DNA of 64,000 nt from Mesocentrotus franciscanus (GCA_037976565.1 CP137670.1:12424600-12488599); one strand, 5' to 3'. Positions 24,387 through 35,084 are shown, counted from the first letter of the stretch. Numbers and translations are program-made. The notes: generated from the letters alone by a model not told the origin.

Positions 24387-24602
24387 CAGGAAAACTGCAT
24401 GTTCTGAATCCGGAAGGACCTCCTAACTTTCCTTTCAGTCTAGGGCCACCGTTAGCCGCCGTCGATACAGGGATAAGCTTTGGAATCGTCTGTACCACAC
24501 TGCCGTTGGAGTGTTGCTTCTGCGGACACTCGTTGAACATTGGTAAGGTGTTGTTGAATCTAAACACGTTCTTGTGGCAGGTTTGTGTCCTTTCCATTGC
24601 AT
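24387..24602 (-). CDS. Fibrinogen-related protein, unrecognised Cys-containing exon
   Basis: A phase 1-1 exon of 216 nt between a CCTTTAG acceptor and a GTAATA donor. It is open only in the frame that joins the EGF exon. It encodes about 71 residues including RTQTCHKNVFRFNN, FNECPQKQHSNG, GGPRLKGKLGGPSGF and RTCSFP. It has four segments of good protein-like composition and three cysteines. I do not recognise the domain. Support comes from splice sites, symmetric phase, open frame and position directly upstream of the EGF exon. It begins right beside a GAT microsatellite. A new N-terminal domain or a fast-evolving stalk are both possible. Confidence 0.6.
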
Positions 24603-24631
24603 CTAAAGGCGCGGGTAAAGCTGTGTGCCAG

Positions 24632-24985
24632 AATGATGATGATGATAATGATGATGAAGATGATAGTGATATGATGATAGTGATGATGGTGATGGTGGTG
24701 GTGACGTTGATGGTGATGATTATTTCGAAAAAAACGAACAACACCACCAACATAAACATAATCCAAATAATAATAATGATGATGATAATTATAATAATAA
24801 TATAATGATAATAATAATAATAATGATTATTTATAATGGTAACAATAACAATACGAAGAAGAAGAAGAATGATAACAAAACAAAAGTGTAGATTTTTGCA
24901 GGGGGTCTTGAGGGGGTGGCACTGACATTATGGGAGCTAGGGGCACCAATCGTTTAATGTTCATGAAATGTGAATAAACAAGGCC
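24632..24985. repeat. GAT/AAT microsatellite and flanking local repeat
   Basis: GATGAT and AATAAT runs at 24632-24870 are followed by GAAGAAGAAGAATGATAAC and AGGGGCACCAATCGTTTAA. The same succession occurs at 17396-17640. Confidence 0.8.
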
Positions 24986-26210
24986 ACTTTGTTGTGGATG
25001 AAAGTGGTCATATCACCGTCTTCTCACGTTCTTCCCCTTTCTCTCCGTTTTCTGTCCACCTTTTGTGGGCCAAGGGAATGCAGCACATGTGCCACTTGGA
25101 TAGTTAAGCCACTGCACGCTACAATGCTCTTTTTTCATCTAGAATCTTATTTATCTTCGCAGCCAGATAAAATTCATACTTCAATAAATGAAATAAACAT
25201 CTATAATGTTGGTTTTAAACCTACACACCGCACATATAGAAATGAAGTTTACATTGTATTTGAGGTGATGAGTCTGAGATGAATAGACAAAAATAAGGCA
25301 AACAGATTTCTGAAAACAAAGTAAAATAATAAATTCCATTTAAGAAAAATAATGAACAATATAAACTTTGAGCATATTTAAAAAATATCGGGAAAAACAT
25401 AGAAAACAGTTATTTACATAGGGTTGCAATCGGGTTTGAAATTTGAAATTTGAGGAGTAGGGTACATACCAACAGAAATGAAGATTATCGTGTCATATAT
25501 GCCCTTCCATTGAAGCTTTAGTTTACTGGTCTGTAATTAGAAACAGTTTTTCATAATAAATCATCATGATGTTAGAGTTCTGATGAAGCTCTTTACTAAT
25601 ATATATATATACATATATATATATATATTTTTAATCTATGTCGCTTATCTTATCATAGCTCATCTCGACTAGCATACACATTTAGGAGGTCACGTGCTTC
25701 CCTTTTAACCCAGGTGGGATAGGCCTATCTTATAAGTACACAACATAATGAATGTGCCTCCCCCTGGAGGGAATCATCCTTTTACTGTTTTTTTTTTTTT
25801 GCTTTTAATAAATTAATAATAAATTATATTTCTATAGCGCATTATACAAAATATGTCTCTATGCGCTTCACATTGTATTAGGTAAAAGTTTAATTAATTA
25901 TCCACTGTTCAATTATCCTCAAACAAAAATTCTGACAAAATCTTAACTAAAGTAGTACAACAATAACTAAATAGAACAACATAAAGACAACGAATAACAC
26001 AAAAAGTGTGTTTAAATCAAAATAATTGAAGAGCGAAATAATAGAAAATAATTGAAAATAATCAAAATAATTGAAGAGCACGTCCTGGTGGTGGCGCTTG
26101 TGTCAGACGATATTTTAGAATCATCATTGTGATTATTAGGCCAAATTCACACGAAATAGATCATATGGTCATGTATACAAACTTCTTTTTTTTTCGCCGT
26201 CAGTTCTTAC
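24986..26210 (-). other. Putative intron with a retroelement 3' tail
   Basis: A (TA)n tract lies at 25599-25630. At 25810-25870 the minus strand reads GTGAAGCGCATAGAGAC...GCGCTATAGAAATATAATTTA, the usual 3' tail of CR1/L2-type elements and their SINEs, with element-derived AT-rich DNA up to about 26060. A short stretch near 25487-25545 has splice-like edges but its phases clash with the neighbours. Confidence 0.5.
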
Positions 26211-26327
26211 CATTTTGGTGAATCCTGAGTGATGGAGTCCTTGACGTTTGGGTGATGATGCGCAATTTGAATTCAGTACAGGAATTAGCTAGGTTGCGAA
26301 CACAAATCAACGTTTTGCGTCGCGTAG
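26211..26327 (-). other. Candidate upstream exon of the fibrinogen-related gene
   Basis: A 117-nt stretch lies between CCGTGCCTTCTGCAG and a strong GTAAGA donor, open in a phase 1-1 frame that would join 24387-24602. It encodes TRRKTLICVRNLANSC, then TEFKLRIITQTSRTPSLRIH. Two cysteines are present and no domain is recognised. The opposite strand is also open here, so composition alone does not prove coding. No start codon or signal peptide exon was found further upstream. Confidence 0.4.
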
Positions 26328-27328
26328 CTGCAGAAGGCACGGGTCACCTACACCCCTCACGATGGTCTTAATTGCATGTTCTCTCACATTTCAGTAAAAG
26401 ACGTGGTTTCCATTCCCTTCCCCCTCCACAGTGCCTCCTAAATTCATGGGCTCATGCTACGCCATTGCATTGTTGCATAGCAATTACACGCGTGGGGCGG
26501 GTTGACGAACTGAAAGGAAAGAAACTGGTGAAACCTTTTATGAGTTTACGTTTTCAAAGTAATATGACCTATATTCAGATAGGTAACGTATTGCAACCTA
26601 TGCAATTTTTATCGATGTTGTTTAACTTTCGAAACGTGGTATCAGTACTTCAAATAAAAATTTATGATTATTGCTACGCCATCATAACATTTTATTGAAT
26701 TCTTAAAAGTCGAAGGCGCCGCTCTTAAAATTGCAAAATAAAGTTGCAGTAAACAAAAGCCGCTTTAGTAAGGAGCAGACCAAGAGTTTTTCCCCTTGTC
26801 TGCTCCCTATGATTTCTTGCTATACCAGCAATAGCCAATATTGAGGCCATATTCGTAATATAATCAAATTTAACGCAAGCAAGAGTCATTGTCAAGAGCT
26901 TCATTACACATTATTTCATTCAGCTGTTACGAATAAATGTATTTTAATATTCAGAATGCGAATTGTATACATTACGTGTTGGGTTATTTCTCTTCTTTGT
27001 CTATTCTAATCAGGAGTTAGAGCGATGTATCAGCTAGAAGTTCCCACCAGAATCAAAATCAAGTAATATCATCAAACTTATAATTTTCTATCTACCTTGG
27101 TGGCTTTGAGTAAGCAGGACAGGCATACTTTGAATACGTAAATCATTCTAATGCTTTTAAGGAGGTGAAGGAGAAGGAATCCCTTTTTAGCTTGTCTCAC
27201 AGACTTCTTCACAGAGCTTGGTATCTTCAAAATTGCAAGGTGTGAACTGTATTAATTTGATTGCATAACAACTCTTTGGTCATAACATTCCAAAAGAAAT
27301 ATCCAAAGTGTAAGGAGAACTAGACGAA
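26328..27328. other. Non-coding stretch, nothing recognised
   Basis: AT-rich. No exon with convincing splice sites or protein similarity. The 5' end of the fibrinogen-related gene should lie here or further right but was not found. Confidence 0.4.
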
Positions 27329-27580
27329 AATAAAAAATACTCTTGAAAACATGTCGAAATAAAAATTTTAAAATTATTTAGCAGTTTGTTTTATACTTGT
27401 GCGTTGACCGAGCTGACTTTGCAAGGGTTGTATGGTACTTGCTTCTGCGACTAATAAAAAATACTCTTTAAAACATGTCGAAATAAGAATTTTAGAATTA
27501 TTTAGCAGTTTGTTTTATACTTGTGCGTTGACCGAGCTGACTTTGCCAGGGTTGTATGGTACTTGCTTCTGCGACTATTG
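27329..27580 (+). repeat. Tandem duplication, two units of about 120 bp
   Basis: The unit starts AATAAAAAATACTCTT and ends TACTTGCTTCTGCGACT, at about 27333-27451 and 27452-27575, with only a few differences, so it is a recent duplication. Two similar open frames (from 27432 and 27556) begin inside it but are short and overlapping; they are not annotated. Confidence 0.8.
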
Positions 27581-27670
27581 CTCCGCTTCAGTTTCCTACA
27601 CTAACCGAGTTCTTGACTTCAACCCTTGACGCAACACTATCTATACCTAACAGCTGCCGTAAAGCTAACC

Positions 27671-28064
27671 TTAAAGATAAAGTTGAGTTCCGGTCATGCG
27701 ATTGCATTGTGAAAGAAACGGTGTGGAATCGATCAGAACAAGTTGATCATCTAGCATATAAGTATTGGTGTTAACTGCAAGGTTCTGGAATCATCAAAAT
27801 GAAAATAAATTTGGCCCAGTCTTGGTAAAGTCACAAGCACTGTACACAGAAATATGTATATGGGACTACACGAACATGTGGCATAAAAATCCGTCCCGAT
27901 TTTTATGCTATTACATGCAATATTTAGAATATCAAGACATTTGAAGAGCCATGCTTTTCAGGGAACATTTTTTTTATCTGATATTTTTCCACACTTGCTT
28001 AATAACAATGATAACTCTCACATATTATTTTTCACCTCTTCCCAGAACTTAACCTTCTCTTTAA
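27671..28064 (+). mobile_element. TTAA-flanked MITE, family C
   Basis: Ends are TTAAAGATAAAGTTGAGTTC and the inverse GAACTTAACCTTCTCTTTAA, a terminal inverted repeat of about 22 bp flanked by TTAA at both sides. The interior matches 49602-49993 closely over its whole length and 7701-8111 in its left half. Confidence 0.85.
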
Positions 28065-28856
28065 ACCCAATTGCGACCCGTTAATCCTAACCCCGTACGT
28101 TTGACGGAATAGTGCCCGGACCAATAAGTACTGTCGGAGGAGGCAATGTCGGGTCATTAAATAATGATCTAAAAGATTTAATATGCCTAACCTTTTCGGA
28201 TTTCATCCATTTCTTAGTTATCAATGTGCTTGTATCTACATGAAGGCAATTGAATGAGAGATTTTGGAGTATATTGGAGGACCTTCATGCTAGAAATGAC
28301 GTGTGTCATGTTACACATCACGTGAGATATGAGACCAAGAGGACAAGTAGACATCGTGACGTCAATGCGGTTAGTTTATTTAAAGGGAAATATTCGGATT
28401 TTGCGTCAAAGGAAGTGAATTAATTAACAAAGTGCAATGTTTTTTCGAGTCAACATCCCTACCATAGAAACTACGCACATTAATTGACTTAGAATTTACT
28501 TGCATCATATTATGTAACCTGTTGCGGCAATGAATCTTGTTATATAACATTACCGTAGATTTCAATGATGTCATCATTGTTTATTGAAAGAGTATGTTAT
28601 TATTTTGTCTTTCATGTGATCCACAGTGTTCCACAACAAATCTGTAGTAAATAATGATATATCACAGGGTGATCTGATGTGCAAAAGGTCACATAAGCAC
28701 ATTTTCAATACTCGGGTCGCCACCTTGTCATAGATTTTGTTCCCCCTTGATTATATCACGTTTTCCTTTTTAACTAAATGACAGCTGTTCAAAACATTCA
28801 TGGAACGATGCAACTACATTACGGTTAACGTACATTGTAACTATCATTCATTTCAG
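28065..28856. other. Non-coding stretch, nothing recognised
   Basis: No exon or repeat family is supported. It ends in a pyrimidine-rich tract and TTTCAG acceptor that belong to the TPR exon remnant. Confidence 0.5.
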
Positions 28857-29002
28857 AACTTGCTTGAGTTAGGTATCGTGTGACAGAAGTTAGCAGACTA
28901 CACTGCCGCCGCTGCCTACTTCGAGGACGCCCTCACAAGGCTGTCTCACCCTGACTCCGTTGACCAGCGCTTCCAGATGATCCAGGCGCTTACTGGTCTC
29001 TG
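28857..29002 (+). pseudogene. TPR-repeat exon remnant 1
   Basis: Bounded by a CATTTCAG acceptor and a GTAAGA donor. The frame reads LLELGIV, a TGA stop, then QKLADYTAAAAYFEDALTRL and more. LGxx-x--L-DY--A--YFE-AL is the tetratricopeptide consensus. The in-frame stop replaces the residue normally occupied by an aromatic or small residue in TPR helix A. Together with the next remnant it suggests an inactivated TPR gene, or isolated exons copied from one. Confidence 0.6.
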
Positions 29003-29603
29003 GTAAGAAGGTTAAGCCCTTGGCAAAATGTTTTTGAAAGCGGACCGCGTTAACACTGACTTAACATAGTCCGCATATTTAATGATCGCCAAGTGTTAAT
29101 CCCATAAATCTATTTACAATTATTGTAATTTTGAAACGATATGGATAAATGAAAATAATCTGGTCAGGAGCGAAATTAAGGTCAATTTCAAAATCAACCT
29201 TTTTGTGAGGGGGTGGTCGTTTGTTACAAAATTATGATGAATTGCTCAGAACAAAGAGCTTGGCGTCTGCCACTCCATAATGGATTAACACTATGTACCT
29301 ACTACCGTGTGAGTCAAAACAAAGTTTACACTCAGAAATTTGTCATTTATTTTAAAAGTCAGCTATGAACGAAAGGTTGTCATACATGTTTTGAAAGAGT
29401 GTTATATCCCGAATCGTTTGGTATCATTTTCGTGTGGTATTTGTTCACGCTTGGATGAATGGGAGGCATTGTTTGCGAGAGTGCAATATATCGACTTAGT
29501 ATATACTACTATTTTTGGATTGAACCTTACTAGACTGGAGAGTTATATCATAAGCAAGGCAGAGCGACAGGGGCCTTGCAATACCATATTCTCGACATTG
29601 TAG
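29003..29603 (+). other. Intron-like spacer between TPR remnants
   Basis: No coding sequence is recognised. An 87-codon open frame at 29340-29603 overlaps it but has no family features. Confidence 0.4.
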
Positions 29604-29733
29604 AGACTCAAACGCACTGCGGGGCTGGGAAAACCAAGAGTGGCGACCATCTTGAATAACATTGGCTTGGCTCTGATGTAGCTGGATCCAACTATAGAGG
29701 ACGCCCTACCATTCTTCGTTCAGGCCTATAAAG
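29604..29733 (+). pseudogene. TPR-repeat exon remnant 2
   Basis: It has a CATTGTAG acceptor and a GTAATT donor. The frame reads PRVATILNNIGLALM, a TAG stop, then LDPTIEDALPFFVQAYK. Again this is TPR-like (NNIG-A----....A--FF--A). The stop is one base away from Glu or Lys. The phases of the two remnants do not join cleanly, which also points to decay. 29734-29925 holds a poly-A run (29755-29770) and nothing else. Confidence 0.6.
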
Positions 29734-29925
29734 GTAATTTTAGACCCTCCCCCAAAAAAAAAAAAAAAAATTGGTGACCGTTTATTAATTAATTAAGAAA
29801 TAATAACAATACGCGGGCCGGATGGTTCTACGTATTATAACCAACACAAAAGAGCCAACAAAAACCAAACATCGGCATTGGCTGGAATAAAACGTATAAG
29901 GCGCTATCTCGTTTTTTCAACGGCT

Positions 29926-30110
29926 GTGTGTGTATTGGGTTTTTACAGACGTGTATCAATCAGATATGATTATTTACGTCTGGGGACCGACCTTTAACGT
30001 CACCATCCGAAAGACGCGATTCAGTTTCGAACCTGCGTCCTCGGCTGAATCAGTTTGTAACTTCCACTGTTAGCTGGATTACAGGCGCACGCCACAACGC
30101 CTAGCTGGTT
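29926..30110 (-). mobile_element. SINE with a 7SL/Alu-like 5' domain
   Basis: On the minus strand 30105-30072 reads GCTAGGCGTTGTGGCGTGCG then CCTGTAATCCAGCTA. This follows the 7SL RNA/Alu 5' domain (GTGGCG-G-GCCTGTA-TCC-AGCTA) almost base for base. A GAGGACGCA spacer and the B-box-like GGTTCGAAAC (30024-30033) follow at the Alu-like position, then a body with GATGGTGACGTTAAAGGTC. 7SL-derived SINEs are known from few lineages, and chance or a chimaeric tRNA/7SL origin must be considered. Confidence 0.5.
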
Positions 30111-30284
30111 CAAATTATCCAATATATGTGGTAGCACACAAATATTAGAAATGGTTATATTTATGGATATTTCAGCCGTCTCTGAACCGATTTTGATCAA
30201 ACATGTGTAGCGCCCTCTGCAACAGAACTCAATTATCCCTTTAAAGGCATGTTTGAAAGTATACTTTAGGGATAGATCTGAAAG

Positions 30285-30560
30285 ATGAAGTATTGAAAAC
30301 TAATGGGGCTGCATGAAAATCGATACTTAATAAATAATTGATGATTATTTCATCATCAATGTGTCCCTGTTTAAAATTGATGACTAGTAGATTGACTGTT
30401 ACTTTATATGCGAGAATGCGAGAACGTTGTTCGTAAGATATCTATCTCTATATCTCCCTACATATACTTTCTTCTCTGAAGTACGTTTTCTACAATACAT
30501 TGATAATGGTAATAATAATACCAATACAAATATTAGCAATGAAAATGTTTGTGACACACG
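30285..30560. repeat. Dispersed repeat R, third copy
   Basis: Matches 10130-10410 and 11220-11460: GGGGCTGCATGA-AATCGATA, then GATATCTATCT-TATATCTCC, then TTTCTACAATACATT and GTTTGTGACACACGTCA. Confidence 0.7.
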
Positions 30561-31037
30561 TCAGTTCAATATTTAAAAAACATTGTTGTCAATCTAATGA
30601 AATTACAGACTTTGGCGACTTTCCTATGGAAGACCGATGTATGAACAAATAATTGATATCTTATCTACTCGTTCCAGCATTAAGACGGGAACAGGAAACA
30701 CATTTAAATTTTAAGAAAGTAATCTCCATGTAATTTAGACGAGCAGTACAGAATGCATTTCAGGTTGTACGACATAATATGCTCCGGTGACAATTGCTCT
30801 ACGCATGATATCGGAATTTAAATACACATACACATGGGCTCTCATGGTAAATTCGACACCAGTTCGGGTGTTACCCAATAACAGGTGTTGCCAATAACCT
30901 TATTTAACCTTCTGTTTTATGGCCAGCAGGCCTTAAGTAATGCCTTGAATTTCCCCTCACTCGAAGACTTTCCGAGAGACTAGAGGATATATCTTGATAC
31001 GCCCACGGGTTCACTGCGTGCAGACTTTTAATACACA

Positions 31038-31581
31038 TTAAAGGGAACCAAAACCTTTATCCTAAGTTACCTTTATTGTAAAGTTTAAACGATTTGAATA
31101 AGATTAGTGAAAAATTGAACAAAATCAGGCAAGGTATAAGGAAGTTAAAACTAAAGAAATAACTTGTCACCAGAGGGCGATATTTATTTGATGGCGTCAT
31201 TTGTGGACAACTCTCCATGCATTCTGATCGTGGAATTTCACAATTCTTTCATTTTCTTCGTATTCATTTGTGTTAAATATCCGACTTCATAAAATGTGAA
31301 GTAGATTATCATTCTGCATTCTATATCTTGTTTTCAGGGGAGTAGATTATCACAATCACAAGAAAGAAGGAAAAACATGAAATTCCATGATCAGAAGGCA
31401 TGGAGAGTTCTCCACAAATGACGCCATCAAATTAAATATCGCCCTCTGGTGACAAGTTATTTCTTTAGCTTTAACTTCCTTATACCTTGCCTGATTTTGT
31501 TCAATTTTTCACCAATCTTATTCAAATCGTTTAAACTTTTTAATAAAGGTAACTTAGGATGAAGGTTTTGGTTCCCTTTAA
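31038..31581 (+). mobile_element. Foldback MITE, family B, with TTAA target duplication
   Basis: The element 31042-31577 starts AGGGAACCAAAACCTT and ends in its inverse, with arms of about 200 bp on each side of a loop of about 135 bp. TTAA flanks it at 31038-31041 and 31578-31581. Arm 2 of the inverted duplication has a single TTAA at the equivalent site (41673-41676), giving a direct before/after comparison. TTAA targeting with precise duplication fits piggyBac-type transposition. No transposase is encoded. Confidence 0.93.
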
Positions 31582-31845
31582 TGGTATTTCCAACAAGTTT
31601 GGTGTCAGTTAAATATGGCCTTGCGCACACTGAAACTGACGACCCATCCCCTTTAACTGTTTAACTGAATTCTTGAATTCAATCCTAGATTAAAATAATT
31701 AAATTCTACCCTAACCTAAATCACAATTATATACCTAACTTAATGCCTGCATCACTGACGAAATAAAGCTCGGAACTCTTGCTGTTTGACCAAATGTCAG
31801 GTCACCATATCGGTTTTAATTTTTCATAATATCCTTTACTAAAAT

Positions 31846-32010
31846 AACGTCCTTTGGCAAAACATTAGTCTACATTTGCCACACTCAACCCAGGTGATGT
31901 AAATGGGTACCTGACAGGAATTAATTCCTTTAGATGCTAGAGCGCCGTAATGGCAGCCATGCTAAACCGGTGTCAAGTCTGACGGACATGAGCGCTATAC
32001 AAGAACCCAC

Positions 32011-32046
<36 letters not shown>
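31846..32046 (+). mobile_element. tRNA-SINE, 5'-truncated
   Basis: Begins CGTCCTTTGGCAA, corresponding to the body of the full SINE at 61351-61641 (TGTCCTTTGGCAA...CATTTGCCACACTC...CCAGGTGA-GTAAATGGG-ACCTG), and ends in a long (TTA)n. It is missing from arm 2 of the inverted duplication, where the flanks are joined across an A-rich run. Confidence 0.85.
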
Positions 32047-32049
<3 letters not shown>

Positions 32050-32699
32050 AAAGCGTTTGTTTGCATTTCAACACGTGATAAAGGGCATTATGTAATATTT
32101 ATATTTATATCAAATTGAAATAGTTCCCAAATGAAAACTCATACAGTCTCTACACTATAAAATGCTTTGAAGGACGTGCGCAAGATCGACAGTATAAGGT
32201 CAATAAAATATTATGGTTATAAATTGCTAATTTCCCGGGATGTTAAAAGGCAATATGAAGTGTCTTTCCCTCACAATCTGTACTCCCCGATGACGGTATG
32301 AAGTAAATATATCACGTGATGAATTTTCTCTCGTTAATTCCTTCTTGGAGAGTGTACAGAGTTGCACGCGCTATGTCAACTCACAGAGGGCGGCGACAGA
32401 GTTTCTAGGAGTATTCCGTATACCTACGTGTACGGGTCCATTACGCAACTTGTGCAGACACCAAGAACATCGACGAGCTCAAGGTAGATCATTTTATTGA
32501 ATATATTATATTTTGGCTTTGATTTAGAGTTAAGTATATGATAGGTATTATTGTATAGTTGGCAATTATTTAACTTGAAGCATTATACAGCATGATTATA
32601 ATAACCATGGGAAGCTCTTGGTGATTAATTGTCAAAGGTATTTTTTTCTTCTTTAAAAAAAAACTATCGACCGTCTTCAAGATTGGAGTTGGTGAGTAT

Positions 32700-33090
32700 C
32701 AATAACAATCTTGCTATTTGACAATGACAACAATGGTGAAGATTATGATAATAATAACGATGATGATGATATTGATGATGATGATAATAATAATGATAAC
32801 GATGGTGATGGGGATGATGATGATGGTGATAATGATGATGATAATGATGATGATAATGATGATAATGATAAGGATGATAATAACATGAAACAAGTAAATA
32901 AATACATAAATTAATAAATAAAATAGAAATAACAGTAATGATTATTATTTAAAAGAATAATAATGATTATATATAATAATAATGAAAAAGTAAAAACAGT
33001 GATACTACTATTACTACTACTACTACTACTACTGCTACTACTTCTACTACTACTACTGCTACTAAAAGTAGCAGTAGTAATAACGATAAT
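32700..33090. repeat. GAT, then CTA/TAC microsatellites
   Basis: A GAT-type array at 32700-32885 is followed by (TAC)n/(CTA)n and its inverse at 33000-33085. The 67-codon Asp/Asn-rich open frame is a by-product. Confidence 0.9.
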
Positions 33091-33148
33091 AATAGCTGAG
33101 GGATAGTTGCCTTGGCAGAAAATTATCCTGGAGTCGTTTTCCTGGGCT

Positions 33149-33306
33149 GGGCTCTGTTTCCTAAACTTGTTATCAATAGCAACTTACCTAAGTATTTAAC
33201 TGTTATAAGGTTATGAAATAACTGGATTTTTATTGGCTGTCAGCGAACTTTTCATTGATTTTTTTTATTTTTGTTATCGAGTACAAGTTTTATGAAACAG
33301 TGCCCT
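33149..33306. mobile_element. Short MITE, family D (CCTGTTTCATAAAACTTGTTAT ends)
   Basis: Starts GGGCTCTGTTTCCTAAACTT and ends AAGTTTTATGAAACAGTGCC, inverse of each other. It shares GATT-TTATTGGCTG in its centre with the copies at 42528-42673 and the remnants at about 34228-34317 and 34553-34669. Confidence 0.75.
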
Positions 33307-33829
33307 GTCGTTTTCTAAGGTGCTTTATCATATTGAGGTATTTGTTACTGTTCCATTTTAAGATTTTAAAGGGATTGGGTAACTTTGTCTCAGATTCTGA
33401 AACAAAATCCTGGATTTATCTCATGCTGCAATGATAATTGTTAGCCTTTAGGTCAGTCAGGAACCCCATGACTTTTACAAGCCGATCGCCTGTCTGATTA
33501 TCAAGATATTTATGATTGGAAATCGAAATTTGAAAATTTGTTTTCCTAACGGTTTTTATATCACTACAGTCTATTGGGGGAAATGAGTATGGTAAAACGG
33601 GTCACTCAAGGATTTTTTCCTTATTTGAGGCACTTCTTGATCATTTTGAAGCGCAATTTTGTTAGGGCTTCAATATTACACCATATCATAGACACTGATA
33701 ACACGTAGGGCCATGCATCTCAGATTTAACATTGTTAATACTCGGGAATGTTGAATTGAGGACGTATCTTTAAAACGCCCTTTTATACAAATATTATTTG
33801 ATCATGTTAATAGGAAGATGATGCCGAGA

Positions 33830-34110
33830 CTGCCCTTGGCCTTGTCAATTATTATCAAGAAACATTGGTATCATAAATCATGTAAAAGAAATGTTTCCTT
33901 TACAGGTTTTATTATCACTGTATACAACCCTAATCTTGCCTTACCTAAATTATGGGATTTTAGCTTGGGGAAATTCTTGTAAGACTTTAATTGATCGAAT
34001 ATTAATTTTGCAGAAGCGTGCATTAAGAATAAGCCATAATGTCTACTTCCGTTCCCACACTAACCACTTATTTTTACAAGACAAGATTCTTAAAATTGAT
34101 GATTCGTATT
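33830..34110 (+). pseudogene. LINE reverse-transcriptase C-terminal fragment
   Basis: Reads INHVKEMFPLQVLLSLYTTL, then ILPYLNYGILAWGNSCKTL, then ILQKRALRIS and SHTNHLFLQDKILKIDD. This is the thumb/C-terminal segment typical of CR1/Rex-type non-LTR elements. Only the 3' part of the ORF remains, and it runs into a short (CTTGGTAC)n stretch at 34110-34145. 33307-33829 has no clear coding remains. Confidence 0.65.
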
Positions 34111-34227
34111 CTTGGTACCTTCCTTGGTACCTTTCTTGGTACCTTTCGTATTCTCGGTATCTTTGTAATATACTTATTTATTGTAATATGTTTTGCATTT
34201 GAAGTCATTTGAAGTCATGGAAGTCAT

Positions 34228-34890
34228 AAAACAATAACAAGTAACAATTACTGTTAAAAGGAACTGAAACCGTGGCAATTGATTGGCTGAGAGCAAACGT
34301 TATGAAACAGGGCCCTAGTTAGAGTACACACTTATACGACTTTACCTTTAGATTTATTATGTTCTCCATTGCAATAAAATGTGTTTGAATTTTTGTTTTA
34401 ATCATCTCTGTTTAATTGTTGTCTTGTTTACTAGACCAATAATTCGCACTGATAGGAATGATTCATACACATACAAATATTTGATTTGATATATATGATT
34501 TATTTGATTTATTTTTCATGCCCTTTACCCTGCATTGTTTCTTAAAACTTAAACAGGTAATAATAACTGTGATGAGCTCCTGAAATCATGGCATTTGATT
34601 GGCTGAGAGCAAATTCTTCATAGAAATTTAGTATTTGTTATTGGTAACACAATATGAAACAGGGCCCAGGTCAAAGCACCCACCTATACAACTTTACCTT
34701 TAGACTAGTTAGGATCTCCATTGCAATAAAATGCGCTTGAATTATTATTATCTTTTTATCAGCTCTGTTTTATTGTTGTCTGGTTTTACTAGACCAATAC
34801 TTCACACTGATAGCAAGGACTCATGCACATACAAACATTTGATTTGATGTATATGATTTGTTTTATTTATCAATTATTATCTTTTCCTGT
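34228..34890 (+). repeat. Tandem duplication, period about 352 bp
   Basis: CTCCATTGCAATAAAATG occurs at 34364 and 34716, with the surrounding sequence repeated in the same order: a MITE-D remnant ending ATGAAACAGGGCCC, then ACTTTACCTTTAGA, ACTAGACCAATA and ACATACAAA-ATTTGATTTGAT. The MITE remnant was duplicated with the rest. Confidence 0.82.
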
Positions 34891-35084
34891 TTCACATGTT
34901 TATACAAAAAACATTGATAGACGACAAAGGAATAACTTAAAGTTGGCTGTTAGGAACAAACAAGTTTTCAGTTAATAAAGCAAAATATTACACATTGTTT
35001 TGAGTATTAAATGATTGGCGGACTTGTGATTAAATTAAACTAAGCAGATCCTTAGACGTTTATTTCTGACAGATATAGTTCATC

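Larger units (their letters stand above)
30580..32965 (+). repeat. Large inverted duplication, arm 1
   Basis: The reverse complement of 40545-42105, aligned over its length apart from two insertions found only here (31042-31577 and about 31846-32046). Matching landmarks in order are GAAATTACAGAC, GTTGTACGACATA, CCCAATAACAGGTGTTG, GAAACTGACGACCCA, GCGTTT-GTTTGCATTTCAACAC, a TATCACGTGATGAATTTTCT promoter-like block, and ACTATCGACCGTCTTCAAGA. It ends in shared GAT microsatellite sequence. Confidence 0.88.

Noticed and set aside
25487..25545. Possible short exon between 24602 and 26211 on the minus strand
   Set aside because: It has splice-like edges, but its entry phase is 0 while both neighbours need phase 1, and the required frame has a stop.
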